DNA of 33,833 nucleotides from Sulfurimonas sp. (GTDB lineage: Bacteria; Campylobacterota; Campylobacteria; Campylobacterales; Sulfurimonadaceae): the NCBI RefSeq assembly GCF_016744025.1, contig NZ_JADGFC010000013.1, forward strand, positions 1-33,833, written 5' to 3'. Made by a program: the position numbers and the translations under genes. This document shows positions 7,383 through 15,742 of the stretch, piece after piece; position 1 is the stretch's first letter; every line of letters starts with the position of its first letter. The notes beneath the pieces were generated by a model. That model had not been told where the DNA came from and did no database searches. It saw nothing but the letters and a program-made list of their open reading frames with translations.

Positions 7383-8549
7383 CTATGCCTCCTCTATAAT
7401 TTTATAAACTAATGGTGCATATCTATCAACTCTATTGAAAGTTACGCAAATCAACTTTGGGCTTGGCATTTCTTGAGAGTCAATTACAAAGTAAAATTCA
7501 CCTGCAGTAATCCTTTCAGGTGTTGTGCGTTTAATATCAAGAAAGATATTAAATCCAAGCATCACTTCATCTCCAATAAGACCATTCATAAAACCTCTTA
7601 AAGATTTTTTAGCAGCACTTAAAGCAGCCAAGTCTTTATCAACTGCCCAAAATATTCCTTCTAAAACAGCAGCTGCTGCTAAATCAAAGATTCTAACTCT
7701 TCTTGCATCTTGCCAAATAGGATCAGCATCAGTTGTAGCATACTCCCAAGTTCTAATTCCCTTATACGAGATAAAACTAGTAATCTGTTTTTCTGTTAGT
7801 GGATCAGTCTCATCTAAAGCTCCAGCATAAAATTCACTTGGAGATTTTACACTACTAACAGGCAAGACTCTATTTGATATAGATTTGGAATAACCAGTTT
7901 TACCCTCGCCATCTACATATACTCTAAGCCAAGCTAATATTACACCACTGTCATAATAATCTGTTTTAGACTCAGTTGTGTTCCAGAGTCCCAAAGATGT
8001 TTTTACTAGAGTAACTCTATCACTTCCAAATGCTTCTCTTCTTGTAATAGCATCACCATTGTCATTTGCATCCAAATCTATAAAAGTTCTTGCTTTTAAA
8101 GAGTTACAAACAGAGATAACTGCATTTGCTATATCTGTATCTCCTATGGCATGATCAGCAACTGTTATAATATCAGGCTTAAAACCAATAGCACTCTGTG
8201 TGGAACTTGCAAGATTTATACTTCCTGCAGCACTTTTTAAAGCATTTGTAGCATTGATGATATTTGTTTTAGTTGCTGCATCATCAGTACCCTCATTTGC
8301 TACACTTAGGATAGTTGGAACAATGCAAGGAAACTGATCAACTCCTACGTTAAGATACTTAATCATATTCCCTGTAGTATGTGCTTTTATAAGATCACTT
8401 TCAATGGCTGCTTTAGGACTATCAAAATAGTAAAGTCCAGCTTGTATATTACTTGTTACAACAAGAGCTATGGGTAGTGTTGATGTGACACTTATGGGTC
8501 TAGCACTATCACTTTTTATTTCTGTTACGATACCTCTTTTAATACTCAC
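7383..8549 (-). CDS. FI: Contractile tail sheath protein FI
   Basis: 388 residues, normal for P2-type sheaths. Recognisable segments are the N-terminal core strand (ARPISVTSTLPIALVVTSN), the middle AFGSDRVTLVKTSLG and the C-terminal VRIFDLAAAAVLEGIFWAVD followed by VMLGFNIFLDIKRTTPERIT. It forms the outer sheath that contracts on infection. Together with FII, J, W and V it shows a myovirus tail. Confidence 0.94.
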   Translation of the reverse strand: MSIKRGIVTEIKSDSARPISVTSTLPIALVVTSNIQAGLYYFDSPKAAIESDLIKAHTTGNMIKYLNVGVDQFPCIVPTILSVANEGTDDAATKTNIINATNALKSAAGSINLASSTQSAIGFKPDIITVADHAIGDTDIANAVISVCNSLKARTFIDLDANDNGDAITRREAFGSDRVTLVKTSLGLWNTTESKTDYYDSGVILAWLRVYVDGEGKTGYSKSISNRVLPVSSVKSPSEFYAGALDETDPLTEKQITSFISYKGIRTWEYATTDADPIWQDARRVRIFDLAAAAVLEGIFWAVDKDLAALSAAKKSLRGFMNGLIGDEVMLGFNIFLDIKRTTPERITAGEFYFVIDSQEMPSPKLICVTFNRVDRYAPLVYKIIEEA

Positions 8550-8591
8550 TTGGTCTCCTTTTTACTCTGTTTTACCACGTACAATAAAAAT

Positions 8592-8936
8592 CTATTCGGT
8601 TTTTGTAGAATTTATATCTACAGTTAAAGGCTTTTTTGCTTTTAGGTACGCTTCCCATTCAATCATAAATTCATCTGTGACTGCGTCTACTTTTGCATTG
8701 TATTTTTCCATAGCTGTTTTTTTTGTGACGGCACCTCTTAACATGTCGTAACCAGTGGCAACTCTATCTACATTTTTAAGTGATTCCATAGTTTTTTCAC
8801 TTATCAAGTCTTTATTTTGTTTGACTACTTCTTTACTGCCTTTGTAAACTGCTTTACCTACATCATAAACCCCATCAGTGGCACAACCACTAAACCCAAT
8901 CAAGGCAATAATTACCATTAAAAATATTTTCTTCAT
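8592..8936 (-). CDS. Small phage lipoprotein (possible outer spanin)
   Basis: 114 residues with a clear lipoprotein signal: MKKIF, hydrophobic run, GFSGC with Cys18 as the lipidated residue. The mature part is helical and charged (YKGSKEVVKQNKDLISEKTM). A lysis-stage outer-membrane spanin would look like this, but no inner-membrane partner gene is adjacent, so lysis is only one option. It overlaps the DUF1353 gene by four bases and precedes the sheath gene. Confidence 0.7.
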   Translation of the reverse strand: MKKIFLMVIIALIGFSGCATDGVYDVGKAVYKGSKEVVKQNKDLISEKTMESLKNVDRVATGYDMLRGAVTKKTAMEKYNAKVDAVTDEFMIEWEAYLKAKKPLTVDINSTKTE

Positions 8937-9340
8937 CTAATTTCCTTTTTGTCATTTTTTCTATAATTGTTATAAGCTACATGCCCACCTATTCTTAAAC
9001 CCTCTCTAATCCCAACTCTTCTCCACCACCAAACACTTGTAACGTTACATGATTCTTTTAAGACATCATCACAAATATCTTGTGGATGTTTTCCCTCTCT
9101 ATACATTTTGTCGTGAATTATAAAAGGAAATGAAGCTTTTCCATCTTTAGGAATGATGTTTTGGAATATCTGAGGAATAGAACCTAAATCAGTTTTAAAT
9201 CCAACTTCTACAACTATCTCTTCATCTAATATTTCAGAGTAATAAGTAAGCGTTTGCTGGAGAGTTCGAATTTCTCCCTCGATTGGAAGTTCTATTAGAA
9301 GTGTTTCTTGTTTAAAGTGTGATTTCATATTAGTTGCCAT
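8933..9340 (-). CDS. DUF1353 family phage protein
   Basis: 135 residues. It carries the family pattern GFKTDLGSIPQIFQNIIP, then FPFIIHDKMY, then a WWWRRVGIREG helix, which identifies DUF1353. The exact role of this family in phages is not settled. It is embedded between fibre-assembly and lipoprotein genes. GGGGGAG seven bases upstream supports ATG at 9340, which overlaps the end of the upstream gene. Confidence 0.85.
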   Translation of the reverse strand: MATNMKSHFKQETLLIELPIEGEIRTLQQTLTYYSEILDEEIVVEVGFKTDLGSIPQIFQNIIPKDGKASFPFIIHDKMYREGKHPQDICDDVLKESCNVTSVWWWRRVGIREGLRIGGHVAYNNYRKNDKKEIR

Positions 9341-9992
9341 GCCAAATCTCCCCCATGTTTATCATTCCAGCTCGTAATGCCTGAACTATACTTTCAACCA
9401 TAACTTTATGTGATTTATTGTCAGCTCCAGTCCAATCAATAGTTTGAGTTTTATAAGTAACTTCATAAGCACTAGCAGGAGTTTCACCGACTGATACTCT
9501 ATAGTTATATTCTGCATTTGCAAGTGATACTATACGGTTCATTCTGTCCATGCTTTTTTCATCTGTATCGTAAAGAATAGTATGCACTTCTGATGTGCTT
9601 TTAGAAATTAGTAAATTTTTGTTTTGTTTTGTTTTTTCTAATTCTTTCTCTTTTTTTAAAACTAGATTCTCCGTCCAAATTAATCCATCCCATTTATCAA
9701 ACTCTTTTGGTTTTAACAGAGTAAAACCCTCCTTAATTGCTCCTAAATAATTAATTTCTAGTGCTTGTTTATTAAGAGTTGAATAAGCAGTTTTACCTCT
9801 GTTGTCTTCTACATGTTCCCACTTATTTAATTCAATATTAAAACAAATTGTAAAACCATCTTTACTAGCAATAATTTTTTCTATAGTTGCATTTGATGGA
9901 ATTAAATACTTTCCTTTTTCAAGAGGATTTGCACTTGCATTTGTTTGAGATAAAAACTCTTGTGTTTTTTTATCATAATTATATATTTTCAT
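9330..9992 (-). CDS. Tail fibre assembly protein-like (DUF4376-type C terminus)
   Basis: 220 residues. The N terminus (MKIYNYDKKTQEFLSQTNAS) and GFTICFNIELNKWEHVEDNRGKTAY resemble tail fibre assembly proteins, in which a fibre-contacting stretch is followed by a helical region. The C terminus (SKSTSEVHTILYDTD...RMNRIVSLA) resembles DUF4376. It lies immediately after the fibre gene, as such chaperones do. It probably helps fold or attach the fibre. Confidence 0.72.
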   Translation of the reverse strand: MKIYNYDKKTQEFLSQTNASANPLEKGKYLIPSNATIEKIIASKDGFTICFNIELNKWEHVEDNRGKTAYSTLNKQALEINYLGAIKEGFTLLKPKEFDKWDGLIWTENLVLKKEKELEKTKQNKNLLISKSTSEVHTILYDTDEKSMDRMNRIVSLANAEYNYRVSVGETPASAYEVTYKTQTIDWTGADNKSHKVMVESIVQALRAGMINMGEIWHGN

Positions 9993-10003
9993 TTTATATA
10001 TCC

Positions 10004-11005
10004 TTAATATTTAATACAATGCATAATCGCGATGTTTCTTGGTCGTGTTTCTGCTCCAGTTCTTGGTTCTCCATTAATACCATCAGATATAATCGTTAAT
10101 AAAGTTCCGTTAAGTGTTCTGGTTGTATCATAAATTCCGCCGTCGCTATCAGCTTGAGATTTTATACCGCCTTGCGAATTTCCTATTGTATGTCCTTGAA
10201 ATTGGTCTCTTTGCGTTGTACCTATATCTCTACCTATATCAACACCTCTTCCATTATCCCAACCTCTAATAAATTCACCTCTTAAATCAGGAATTTTGAA
10301 AGTAGTTAAGCCATCTCCTACACCATAAACCTCTCCTATTACAGCAAATAATTTTGCATAAGCAGTTCTTGAGATTAAGGCCCCGTTACATTCTAAAAAG
10401 CCATTTGGCACACTAGCACTAGAAAAAGGTAGAACAAATCCTGTAAGGACTCCTTCTATAATTAAATTTCCACCACCAAGTAAACTGCCACCATTAACAG
10501 TTTTTATATTTGTTCCACTTATTAAGTTTGGTTGTCTAGTATTTAATCCCTCATTGACAAATTCACGAGTTGCTAAAACGATTGATGGATCTATTTGCAG
10601 AGTAACTGAATCAACACTAGATACTTCAAAAATCATTTTGATAAATATATCCTTTGCGACATTATCTGCCATTACTGGCTTAAACGTTTCAGGATAGTTT
10701 CCAACTGCAATTAAATCTCCATCCGCATCATATATACCAACTTCTCTTACCCAAAAGTTTCCCTCGTTCGATGGTATATATCCAACTGCTACTATCCAGT
10801 TAGCATTATTTTCATCTACTTTTAGATCATTCAAATCTGTTCTATAAACCTCATTTACTAAAGTAGTTTGATTTGCGTTTGGCATAGGCACAGTTCCATT
10901 ACCATCACCTATGGCAATTTGTGTTAATTTTATAGTTGTTTTATTAGCTGTTGCAGTTGCTATTTTGTTAGCACCTACTTGCGTCAATAGTGTTAAATAC
11001 TGCAT
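10004..11005 (-). CDS. H: Tail fibre protein (gpH-like, with collar domain)
   Basis: 333 residues. Residues about 1-150 match the P2 gpH-type N-terminal attachment domain (LTQVGANKIATATANKTTIK, then NFWVREVGIYDADGDLIAVG). Residues about 185-265 match the phage collar/receptor-tip domain (GFVLPFSSASVPNGFLECNG, then FKIPDLRGEFIRGWDNG). The C terminus ends ETRPRNIAIMHCIKY, the usual end of this fold. It is short, with almost no shaft, and likely determines host range. RBS AAGGAGC precedes the ATG. Confidence 0.92.
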   Translation of the reverse strand: MQYLTLLTQVGANKIATATANKTTIKLTQIAIGDGNGTVPMPNANQTTLVNEVYRTDLNDLKVDENNANWIVAVGYIPSNEGNFWVREVGIYDADGDLIAVGNYPETFKPVMADNVAKDIFIKMIFEVSSVDSVTLQIDPSIVLATREFVNEGLNTRQPNLISGTNIKTVNGGSLLGGGNLIIEGVLTGFVLPFSSASVPNGFLECNGALISRTAYAKLFAVIGEVYGVGDGLTTFKIPDLRGEFIRGWDNGRGVDIGRDIGTTQRDQFQGHTIGNSQGGIKSQADSDGGIYDTTRTLNGTLLTIISDGINGEPRTGAETRPRNIAIMHCIKY

Positions 11006-11008
11006 ATT

Positions 11009-11617
11009 TTAAGCTCCTTTTGGTTTTAGCACTATGCTTTCTATCATGTAAAAAGTAAGTGCTATATTCTCTTTTAAACTCATATTTATATCTTCTATCA
11101 CTTGTGGTAGTATGGTTACATCCTCACTACTTTGTGTAGTACAAGCATTACTCATCAACCCACTGCTTTTCATATTTATAGTTATGCCACTTAAGTGGGT
11201 ACTAACTCTTTTTGCATAATCTATAAGTCTTATAGTTTTATTTAAGTTAGCCTCAGTCACTGGTTTTTTATTTGCTTCAATTATTATTTTATAAGTACCG
11301 GGTACTCCACTATGTTTATTCCAAGGTTCTACTTTTATGTCTTTACCATATATTGCTTCAGAAGCTTTTTTGACTGCATAAGATGTACCTATATATTTTT
11401 TAATTTCTCTTGCGTTTTGAAGGTATGTTCTTGCTTCATTTTCATCAAGACCAGCAATATTTATATCAAGGCTTAAAGCTAAATGTTCTAGTAATAATAT
11501 GTCACACTCAAGAGGATTTACACTCACTTTTTTTACATTAAATTTTGATAAAGTAATTTCTCCAACTTTTTCTACATCTCTTTGTTCTTTATTTTCTCTT
11601 AGAGGAATTATGCTCAT
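11009..11617 (-). CDS. I: Baseplate/tail protein I
   Basis: 202 residues, the usual size for P2 gpI. It contains ALSLDINIAGLDENEARTYL and VKKASEAIYGKDIKVEPW, which match the family's pattern of a helical repeat followed by an aromatic-rich segment. gpI is a baseplate wedge component that links J to the fibre. It overlaps J by four bases and is followed by the fibre gene, as in P2. Confidence 0.9.
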   Translation of the reverse strand: MSIIPLRENKEQRDVEKVGEITLSKFNVKKVSVNPLECDILLLEHLALSLDINIAGLDENEARTYLQNAREIKKYIGTSYAVKKASEAIYGKDIKVEPWNKHSGVPGTYKIIIEANKKPVTEANLNKTIRLIDYAKRVSTHLSGITINMKSSGLMSNACTTQSSEDVTILPQVIEDINMSLKENIALTFYMIESIVLKPKGA

Positions 11618-12714
11618 AAATTTGCCTCTTGAACACTTATATTAATAGCAGTTATATCTATATATTCATCTGCTAAAACAGATATATCGGTATTGGTACC
11701 AAGAACTACTTTATATACACCACTTATGTGCATTTTTGATATTATTGAGCTATATGGCAAACTCTCACCTATTTTAAATTTATTATTAAAATTTTTATTT
11801 ATAAGAGTTATGATTTCTTTTTGCTTTAATAGATCAAAAAGATCTATAGTTGCACTAAGTGTTACCTCTTTAGATTTAGCAGCTTTTACAGTTACCTCGT
11901 CACAAAAAGCTTGAACTTTACTCTCTCCAGTTAATGCAGTGTTTACATTAGCTACTACTTCACTTTTATTCTTATGAGCTAAAACTATTACATCTACTTT
12001 CATGGGCTCTGGTGAAATAACTTCTACATCAAATACTCTCTCATCAGAACTGTAAGCAAAAAACTTATAAGCATCTTTTCCTCCAGCAGTTGAGTACCTA
12101 TTAAGAGATAAAATAGCTCTTTTGAAAAAATCCTCATCACTTTCAACATCACTACCACCACTAAAATTTTCCAAAGCTTTTGGTGTTAGAATGTAAGGAA
12201 ACGGTGATATAACTATTTCTGTTTTAATGCTAGAGCTTTTAACTTTTAAGTTAAGTTGAACTTTACCAGTTGCTTCTAACTCTCCTGCTAATATAGTTAT
12301 ATTTTCATCAACGTACGAACTTTGATTTTTCACATCACTAAGTTCCAGTCCTTTTGGAATTATAATATCTACACTTAAAACACTCTCTAGTTCAAACTTA
12401 TATGTAGCTTTAGGCTCAGCGCCCTCAAGTCTAAGTTCACCACCATAAAATCCAAAAACAAAATTATCTAAATTCTCTTTTGAACTATAATGAGGTAACA
12501 TCTCTTTTATTGCTTGATTAAACATATTTCTAAGAAACATCTCTTTATAAGAAAATGCTTCAATTTGCATCATGTTGGCATCACTCTCAATTGGAATCCA
12601 CTCAGGATTAATGCTCTTCATCAAATCAACATTTTCTTGTATAATTTCTTCTATACTTATAGTTGTAAATATCGTAGGTTCAGGTAGGTTTGTAATCAAT
12701 TCTTTTAACTCCAT
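11614..12714 (-). CDS. J: Baseplate assembly protein J
   Basis: 366 residues. It has the gpJ/gp47 wedge-protein pattern: SFSYKEMFLRNMFNQAIKEM-like N-terminal helix (here EAFSYKEMFLRNMFNQ), then GGSDVESDEDFFKRAILSLN and the STAGGKDAYKFFAYS motif that is highly conserved in this family, followed by EVISPEPMKVDVIVL. It is a main structural component of the baseplate wedge. It is coupled to W by a TAATG overlap. Confidence 0.93.
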   Translation of the reverse strand: MELKELITNLPEPTIFTTISIEEIIQENVDLMKSINPEWIPIESDANMMQIEAFSYKEMFLRNMFNQAIKEMLPHYSSKENLDNFVFGFYGGELRLEGAEPKATYKFELESVLSVDIIIPKGLELSDVKNQSSYVDENITILAGELEATGKVQLNLKVKSSSIKTEIVISPFPYILTPKALENFSGGSDVESDEDFFKRAILSLNRYSTAGGKDAYKFFAYSSDERVFDVEVISPEPMKVDVIVLAHKNKSEVVANVNTALTGESKVQAFCDEVTVKAAKSKEVTLSATIDLFDLLKQKEIITLINKNFNNKFKIGESLPYSSIISKMHISGVYKVVLGTNTDISVLADEYIDITAINISVQEANL

Positions 12715-13064
12715 TAGAAACCTCCCATTAATGTTTCAACACTATATTTGTCAAAATCTATACTGGTATAAACTTCATTTTTAGTTGCATTAAGTTTTGT
12801 TATATTTACTCCACTTGGATTTAGTCTTTTATCCCAAGGAATATGATTTTCATCATAAAAAGCTTCTAAAGTAAATTTTTTAAACTTTAATCTCCACTCA
12901 TCATCCATATTCCCATCAATCAGCGTGTAAAGCTCACTTCCAAAATAAGGTCTCACAACTCGTGAACCTAGATTTGTTGAAAGTATCCTATTGAAACTTT
13001 CTTGTTCAGAAGCACTAAAAAACTTTGTATTTGAGCTTGAGTTTAAATATATGCTTTTCATCAT
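12714..13064 (-). CDS. W: Baseplate wedge protein W (gp25-like lysozyme family)
   Basis: 116 residues. The stretch RILSTNLGSRVVRPYFGSEL is typical of the gpW/gp25 family: turn, arginine-rich strand, then FGS. gp25-like proteins initiate sheath assembly at the baseplate. It overlaps V and J by a few bases each, and the order V-W-J-I matches P2. Confidence 0.92.
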   Translation of the reverse strand: MMKSIYLNSSSNTKFFSASEQESFNRILSTNLGSRVVRPYFGSELYTLIDGNMDDEWRLKFKKFTLEAFYDENHIPWDKRLNPSGVNITKLNATKNEVYTSIDFDKYSVETLMGGF

Positions 13065-13732
13065 CTTGGCTGTGCTGTAGCACCATCACTACAAGAGTGA
13101 GAATGATCAGTCACATTTCCTTTTTCATCAAATATTTTCTTTTTTGTTTTAATATCACAATTAAATTCAGCAGCTACAGCTCCATCAGCTGATGGTTGAA
13201 CTTTCATACCGCCATTAGCACTAAATAAATCCGTTACTGTTAGAGTTCCTTTTACAAGTGTTGTTGATTCTATGGTTGTGTTATCTGCTTTCACATAAAC
13301 AGTAGTTGCTTTTATATTCGCATCAACACAAAATATATTAATAGTTTTTACTGCATCTATTTTTAATACGTTTGCTTTAGTGTCATATGTGAGTTTAGTA
13401 CCATCTTTAAATTCAATTACAGCAGTATTCTCATTTGCTTCACTTGGCTCTTTACAGCCTCTATTAAAAATGGAGCGAAGTATAAAACCACGATTTGCAT
13501 TACCAAAAGGACTTAAAACTAAAACCTGCTCATTAACTCTTAAAGGTATAAAAATCCTAGCAAATGAGTTAGCTAGAGAGATAACTGGTAAAAATGCAGT
13601 TACTCTTTTTTCATCTCCATCTTCATCAAGTATTACTCTAGCTAAGGCTTTACCATCTTTGCTTTTTGTTTGAGATATAGTTCCAATTTGAACTATATTG
13701 TTTAGTTTTCTTAGTATTTCTGAGAGCTTCAT
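13061..13732 (-). CDS. V: Baseplate spike protein V
   Basis: 223 residues. An N-terminal OB-fold domain (KDGKALARVILDEDGDEKRV, LRVNEQVLVLSPFG) is followed by a beta-helix-like spike with repeated strand/turn units (about 115-190). Near the C terminus lies DHSHSCSDG; an HxH pair at this place binds iron at the tip of P2-type spikes. It forms the membrane-piercing needle at the tail end. Confidence 0.9.
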   Translation of the reverse strand: MKLSEILRKLNNIVQIGTISQTKSKDGKALARVILDEDGDEKRVTAFLPVISLANSFARIFIPLRVNEQVLVLSPFGNANRGFILRSIFNRGCKEPSEANENTAVIEFKDGTKLTYDTKANVLKIDAVKTINIFCVDANIKATTVYVKADNTTIESTTLVKGTLTVTDLFSANGGMKVQPSADGAVAAEFNCDIKTKKKIFDEKGNVTDHSHSCSDGATAQPR

Positions 13733-14001
13733 TTTCTTAACAACTCTAAAATGGAATCATTCTGTTTTTTTAGATCTGCTAAAGAGTTATCAATATGCTT
13801 CATCTGATTTACATATAATTCTTTAGCAACAAATATTTTTCTAGCCTTATCCTCGGTAATTACATTTTTAAAGGTATCTTCTATTCTTTTAATTTTTGTT
13901 ACATTCTGTTTAGTCATAAAAGTATTGGTTGCAAAACCAGAGACAAGAACAATAAAACCACTTATAAGTTGCCATAAACTAATAGTCATTTGTATCTCCA
14001 T
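13729..14001 (-). CDS. Small membrane protein with coiled coil
   Basis: 90 residues. One hydrophobic segment (about 7-28, LWQLISGFIVLVSGFATNTF) is followed by a basic linker and a long helix with heptad-like spacing (IDNSLADLKKQNDSILELL). The charge after the membrane segment suggests the helix stays in the cytoplasm, which argues against an inner spanin. I prefer ATG at 14001, with AGGA eight bases upstream, over the GTG at 14016, which has no ribosome site. It is the first gene of the tail operon. Function unknown; a holin or lysis accessory role is possible. Confidence 0.7.
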   Translation of the reverse strand: MEIQMTISLWQLISGFIVLVSGFATNTFMTKQNVTKIKRIEDTFKNVITEDKARKIFVAKELYVNQMKHIDNSLADLKKQNDSILELLRK

Positions 14002-14166
14002 ATTTGCTTTCCTCACATAACTTTTTTTAATAAACGTATTTTATTTAAAGAGCACAGAAACAATAAAGACAAGCAATTCAGAGATTAATTTCTGAGAATA
14101 ACTTCGCTAGATTGATACCTATCATAAGACCTATAATTCAGCTAAATTAAAATTATGAGGTTATAA
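14002..14166. promoter_or_regulatory. Divergent late control region
   Basis: This is the only gap from which both the tail operon (left) and head operon (right) start. It contains a near-perfect 18-bp palindrome at 14078-14095 and a rightward TATAAT at 14132-14137. A leftward AATAAAAT-type -10 can be read around 14036-14045. No good -35 is paired with the rightward -10 (TTGATA lies only 14 bp away), as expected for activator-dependent late promoters of the Mor/C type. Confidence 0.6.
14078..14095. promoter_or_regulatory. Palindromic candidate binding site for the Mor-like activator
   Basis: TCAGAGATTAATTTCTGA is symmetric except for one base pair. It lies between the two divergent late operons. 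Mor and C of Mu bind imperfect dyads next to weak promoters as dimers, so this is the best site for the activator encoded at 22557-22820. The symmetry is observed; the binding is inferred. Confidence 0.45.
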
Positions 14167-14583
14167 ATGATTGGTGATTTTAAAGCGGCACTTATATTGG
14201 AATTAGACAAAGATGAGTTAAATGCAGAGACTTATTTTGGAGAGTTAGCTGATCCTAAAAACTTTAAAGTAAATTTAAAAGCATCACCACTTATTCTAGT
14301 TGATTACGTAGGGGATAAACCAGTTAATCCTCTAAAAAAAGAGCATAAGTTTAACCTATATATAACTCACATTTCATACTCAAAAAACAAAAAAACAAGA
14401 ATTTCCAAACACAATGAAATTTATGATCTATTAAAAGACATAGATAAGAAAGTTGCTCTAAAAAGCTTTGTTGGTTCAGAACCTATTGTAGTTGGAAAGT
14501 CAGAAAAAATATATGATTCAGTTGTAAGTGCAGGGTATTTAACTGTTTTTACAAAAGAAATTAGTGTTGTATTAGACAATTAA
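14167..14583 (+). CDS. Mu gp37-like protein (DUF1834)
   Basis: 138 residues. It resembles the DUF1834/Mu gp37 family in length, in the start (GDFKAALILEL) and in the middle FNLYITHISYSK, followed by a LLKDIDKKVAL helix and a C-terminal strand pair. In Mu this protein is a tail-connection/terminator component encoded near gp36. It opens the rightward operon, with GAGG and an ATG right after the late control region. Confidence 0.68.
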   Translation: MIGDFKAALILELDKDELNAETYFGELADPKNFKVNLKASPLILVDYVGDKPVNPLKKEHKFNLYITHISYSKNKKTRISKHNEIYDLLKDIDKKVALKSFVGSEPIVVGKSEKIYDSVVSAGYLTVFTKEISVVLDN

Positions 14584-14595
14584 AAGGAGAATTAT

Positions 14596-15405
14596 ATGAA
14601 TAAAACACTTATTGCATGTAATATTTTATTTGCTTTGGGTAAAACCCAAGATAATAATAAATTATATGATTTAAAAATAGCAGTTACAGGAGAGTGGAAA
14701 GGTCATGCAAATGGACCATTTAAATTAACACTTGAAGACTTAGAACAAATTAAAACTAATTTTGAGAATATGGGCATTGATATTGTTGCAGATTTTGAAC
14801 ATGCTTCACTTTGGGATAATAAAGCTCCAGCAACAGGTTGGATAAAAGAGTTATTTATAAAAGGTGAAGAGTTATGGGCAAAAGTTAAGTGGTTAGACGA
14901 TGCACTAGAACTTATTCAAAGTGAAAAGTATAAATATATTTCACCTGTACTAGATCAAAGAACCATAGATCAAGTTACCGGTGATGATATAGGTTGGAGT
15001 CTACACTCTGTGGCATTAACTAATCGCCCTTTTTTTGAAGAGCTTGGTGAAGTGATAGCAAATAAAAAAAATCATAATAAGGAGAAAATAGATATGGATC
15101 CAAAAGATAAGAAAAAAATGGATGATCTTGAAGCTGAGAACAAAGATCTAAAAAAAGATAAAGAGGCTAATGAAGCCAAAAGAGTAGAGGGAGAAGTAGA
15201 TGCTGCAATTGCAGCAAAAAAAGTTCACCCTGATCAAAAAGCTGATTTACTAGCATTTGGAAAAACAAATAAAGAGGGTTTAACTAATTTTCTTGATAAA
15301 GCAAAAAAGATAGTTGAAAAACCTGAAGGTGACATGTTTGTAAATAACAAACAAGGTGGTGAACAACTTGATGTACTTAAATTAGGAGGAATTGATAATG
15401 GGTGA
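14596..15405 (+). CDS. I: Head maturation protease with scaffold domain (Mu I-like)
   Basis: 269 residues. Residues about 28-160 match the Mu-like prophage I protein: GEWKGHANGPFKLTLEDL, then DFEHASLWDNKAPATGWI, then YISPVLDQ and the LTNRPFFEEL end of the domain. The rest is lysine/glutamate-rich and helical, as in a scaffold. The protease cleaves scaffold during capsid maturation. An internal start at 15094 can make the scaffold part alone. RBS AAAAGGAG supports the upstream start. Confidence 0.9.
   Translation: MNKTLIACNILFALGKTQDNNKLYDLKIAVTGEWKGHANGPFKLTLEDLEQIKTNFENMGIDIVADFEHASLWDNKAPATGWIKELFIKGEELWAKVKWLDDALELIQSEKYKYISPVLDQRTIDQVTGDDIGWSLHSVALTNRPFFEELGEVIANKKNHNKEKIDMDPKDKKKMDDLEAENKDLKKDKEANEAKRVEGEVDAAIAAKKVHPDQKADLLAFGKTNKEGLTNFLDKAKKIVEKPEGDMFVNNKQGGEQLDVLKLGGIDNG
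15094..15405 (+). CDS. Internal in-frame scaffold protein (Mu Z-like)
   Basis: 103 residues, in the same frame as the protease gene. ATG at 15094 has AAGGAG nine bases upstream, a better ribosome site than many true starts in this operon, and it falls exactly at the protease/scaffold junction (residue 167). The product is a charged coiled coil (LEAENKDLKKDKEANEAKRV). Mu makes its scaffold Z the same way, by internal initiation within I. Confidence 0.75.
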   Translation: MDPKDKKKMDDLEAENKDLKKDKEANEAKRVEGEVDAAIAAKKVHPDQKADLLAFGKTNKEGLTNFLDKAKKIVEKPEGDMFVNNKQGGEQLDVLKLGGIDNG

Positions 15406-15733
15406 ACTTACAGGCTCTAGTATAAAAAACATCTCTGTAAAAAGACAAAGCGATGTGGTGATTAAAAAGACTTTAGCAGTATATGCAACAGTAAATGTTG
15501 AAGCAGATACCATTTTAAAACCTGGACAAGTTTTGATTACAATTGATGGTGGTGACACATTTACAGTTCCTGCTGATAATGCAGCAGAGCCAAATGGTAT
15601 TTTGTGTGAAAATATTAGTAAGACTGGTAAAAGTGAAGTTCTAGTTGTAGGAATTGTTAGAGAAAAACATCTTGATTCTTATGTTGCAGATTATAAATTA
15701 CATCTGTTTGCAAATAAAATTATTTTAAAGTAG
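15398..15733 (+). CDS. Putative capsid decoration protein
   Basis: 111 residues, rich in beta strand. The pattern DTILKPGQVLITIDGGDTFT, PNGILCENISKTGKSEVLVVG and a closing strand resembles head-decoration proteins of the lambda gpD/HDPD type. It lies directly between protease/scaffold and capsid, which is where this gene sits in many phages. I chose ATG at 15398, with AGGAGGA seven bases upstream, over TTG two codons earlier. It overlaps the end of the protease gene by eight bases. Confidence 0.75.
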   Translation: MGELTGSSIKNISVKRQSDVVIKKTLAVYATVNVEADTILKPGQVLITIDGGDTFTVPADNAAEPNGILCENISKTGKSEVLVVGIVREKHLDSYVADYKLHLFANKIILK

Positions 15734-15742
15734 AGGTAAAAA

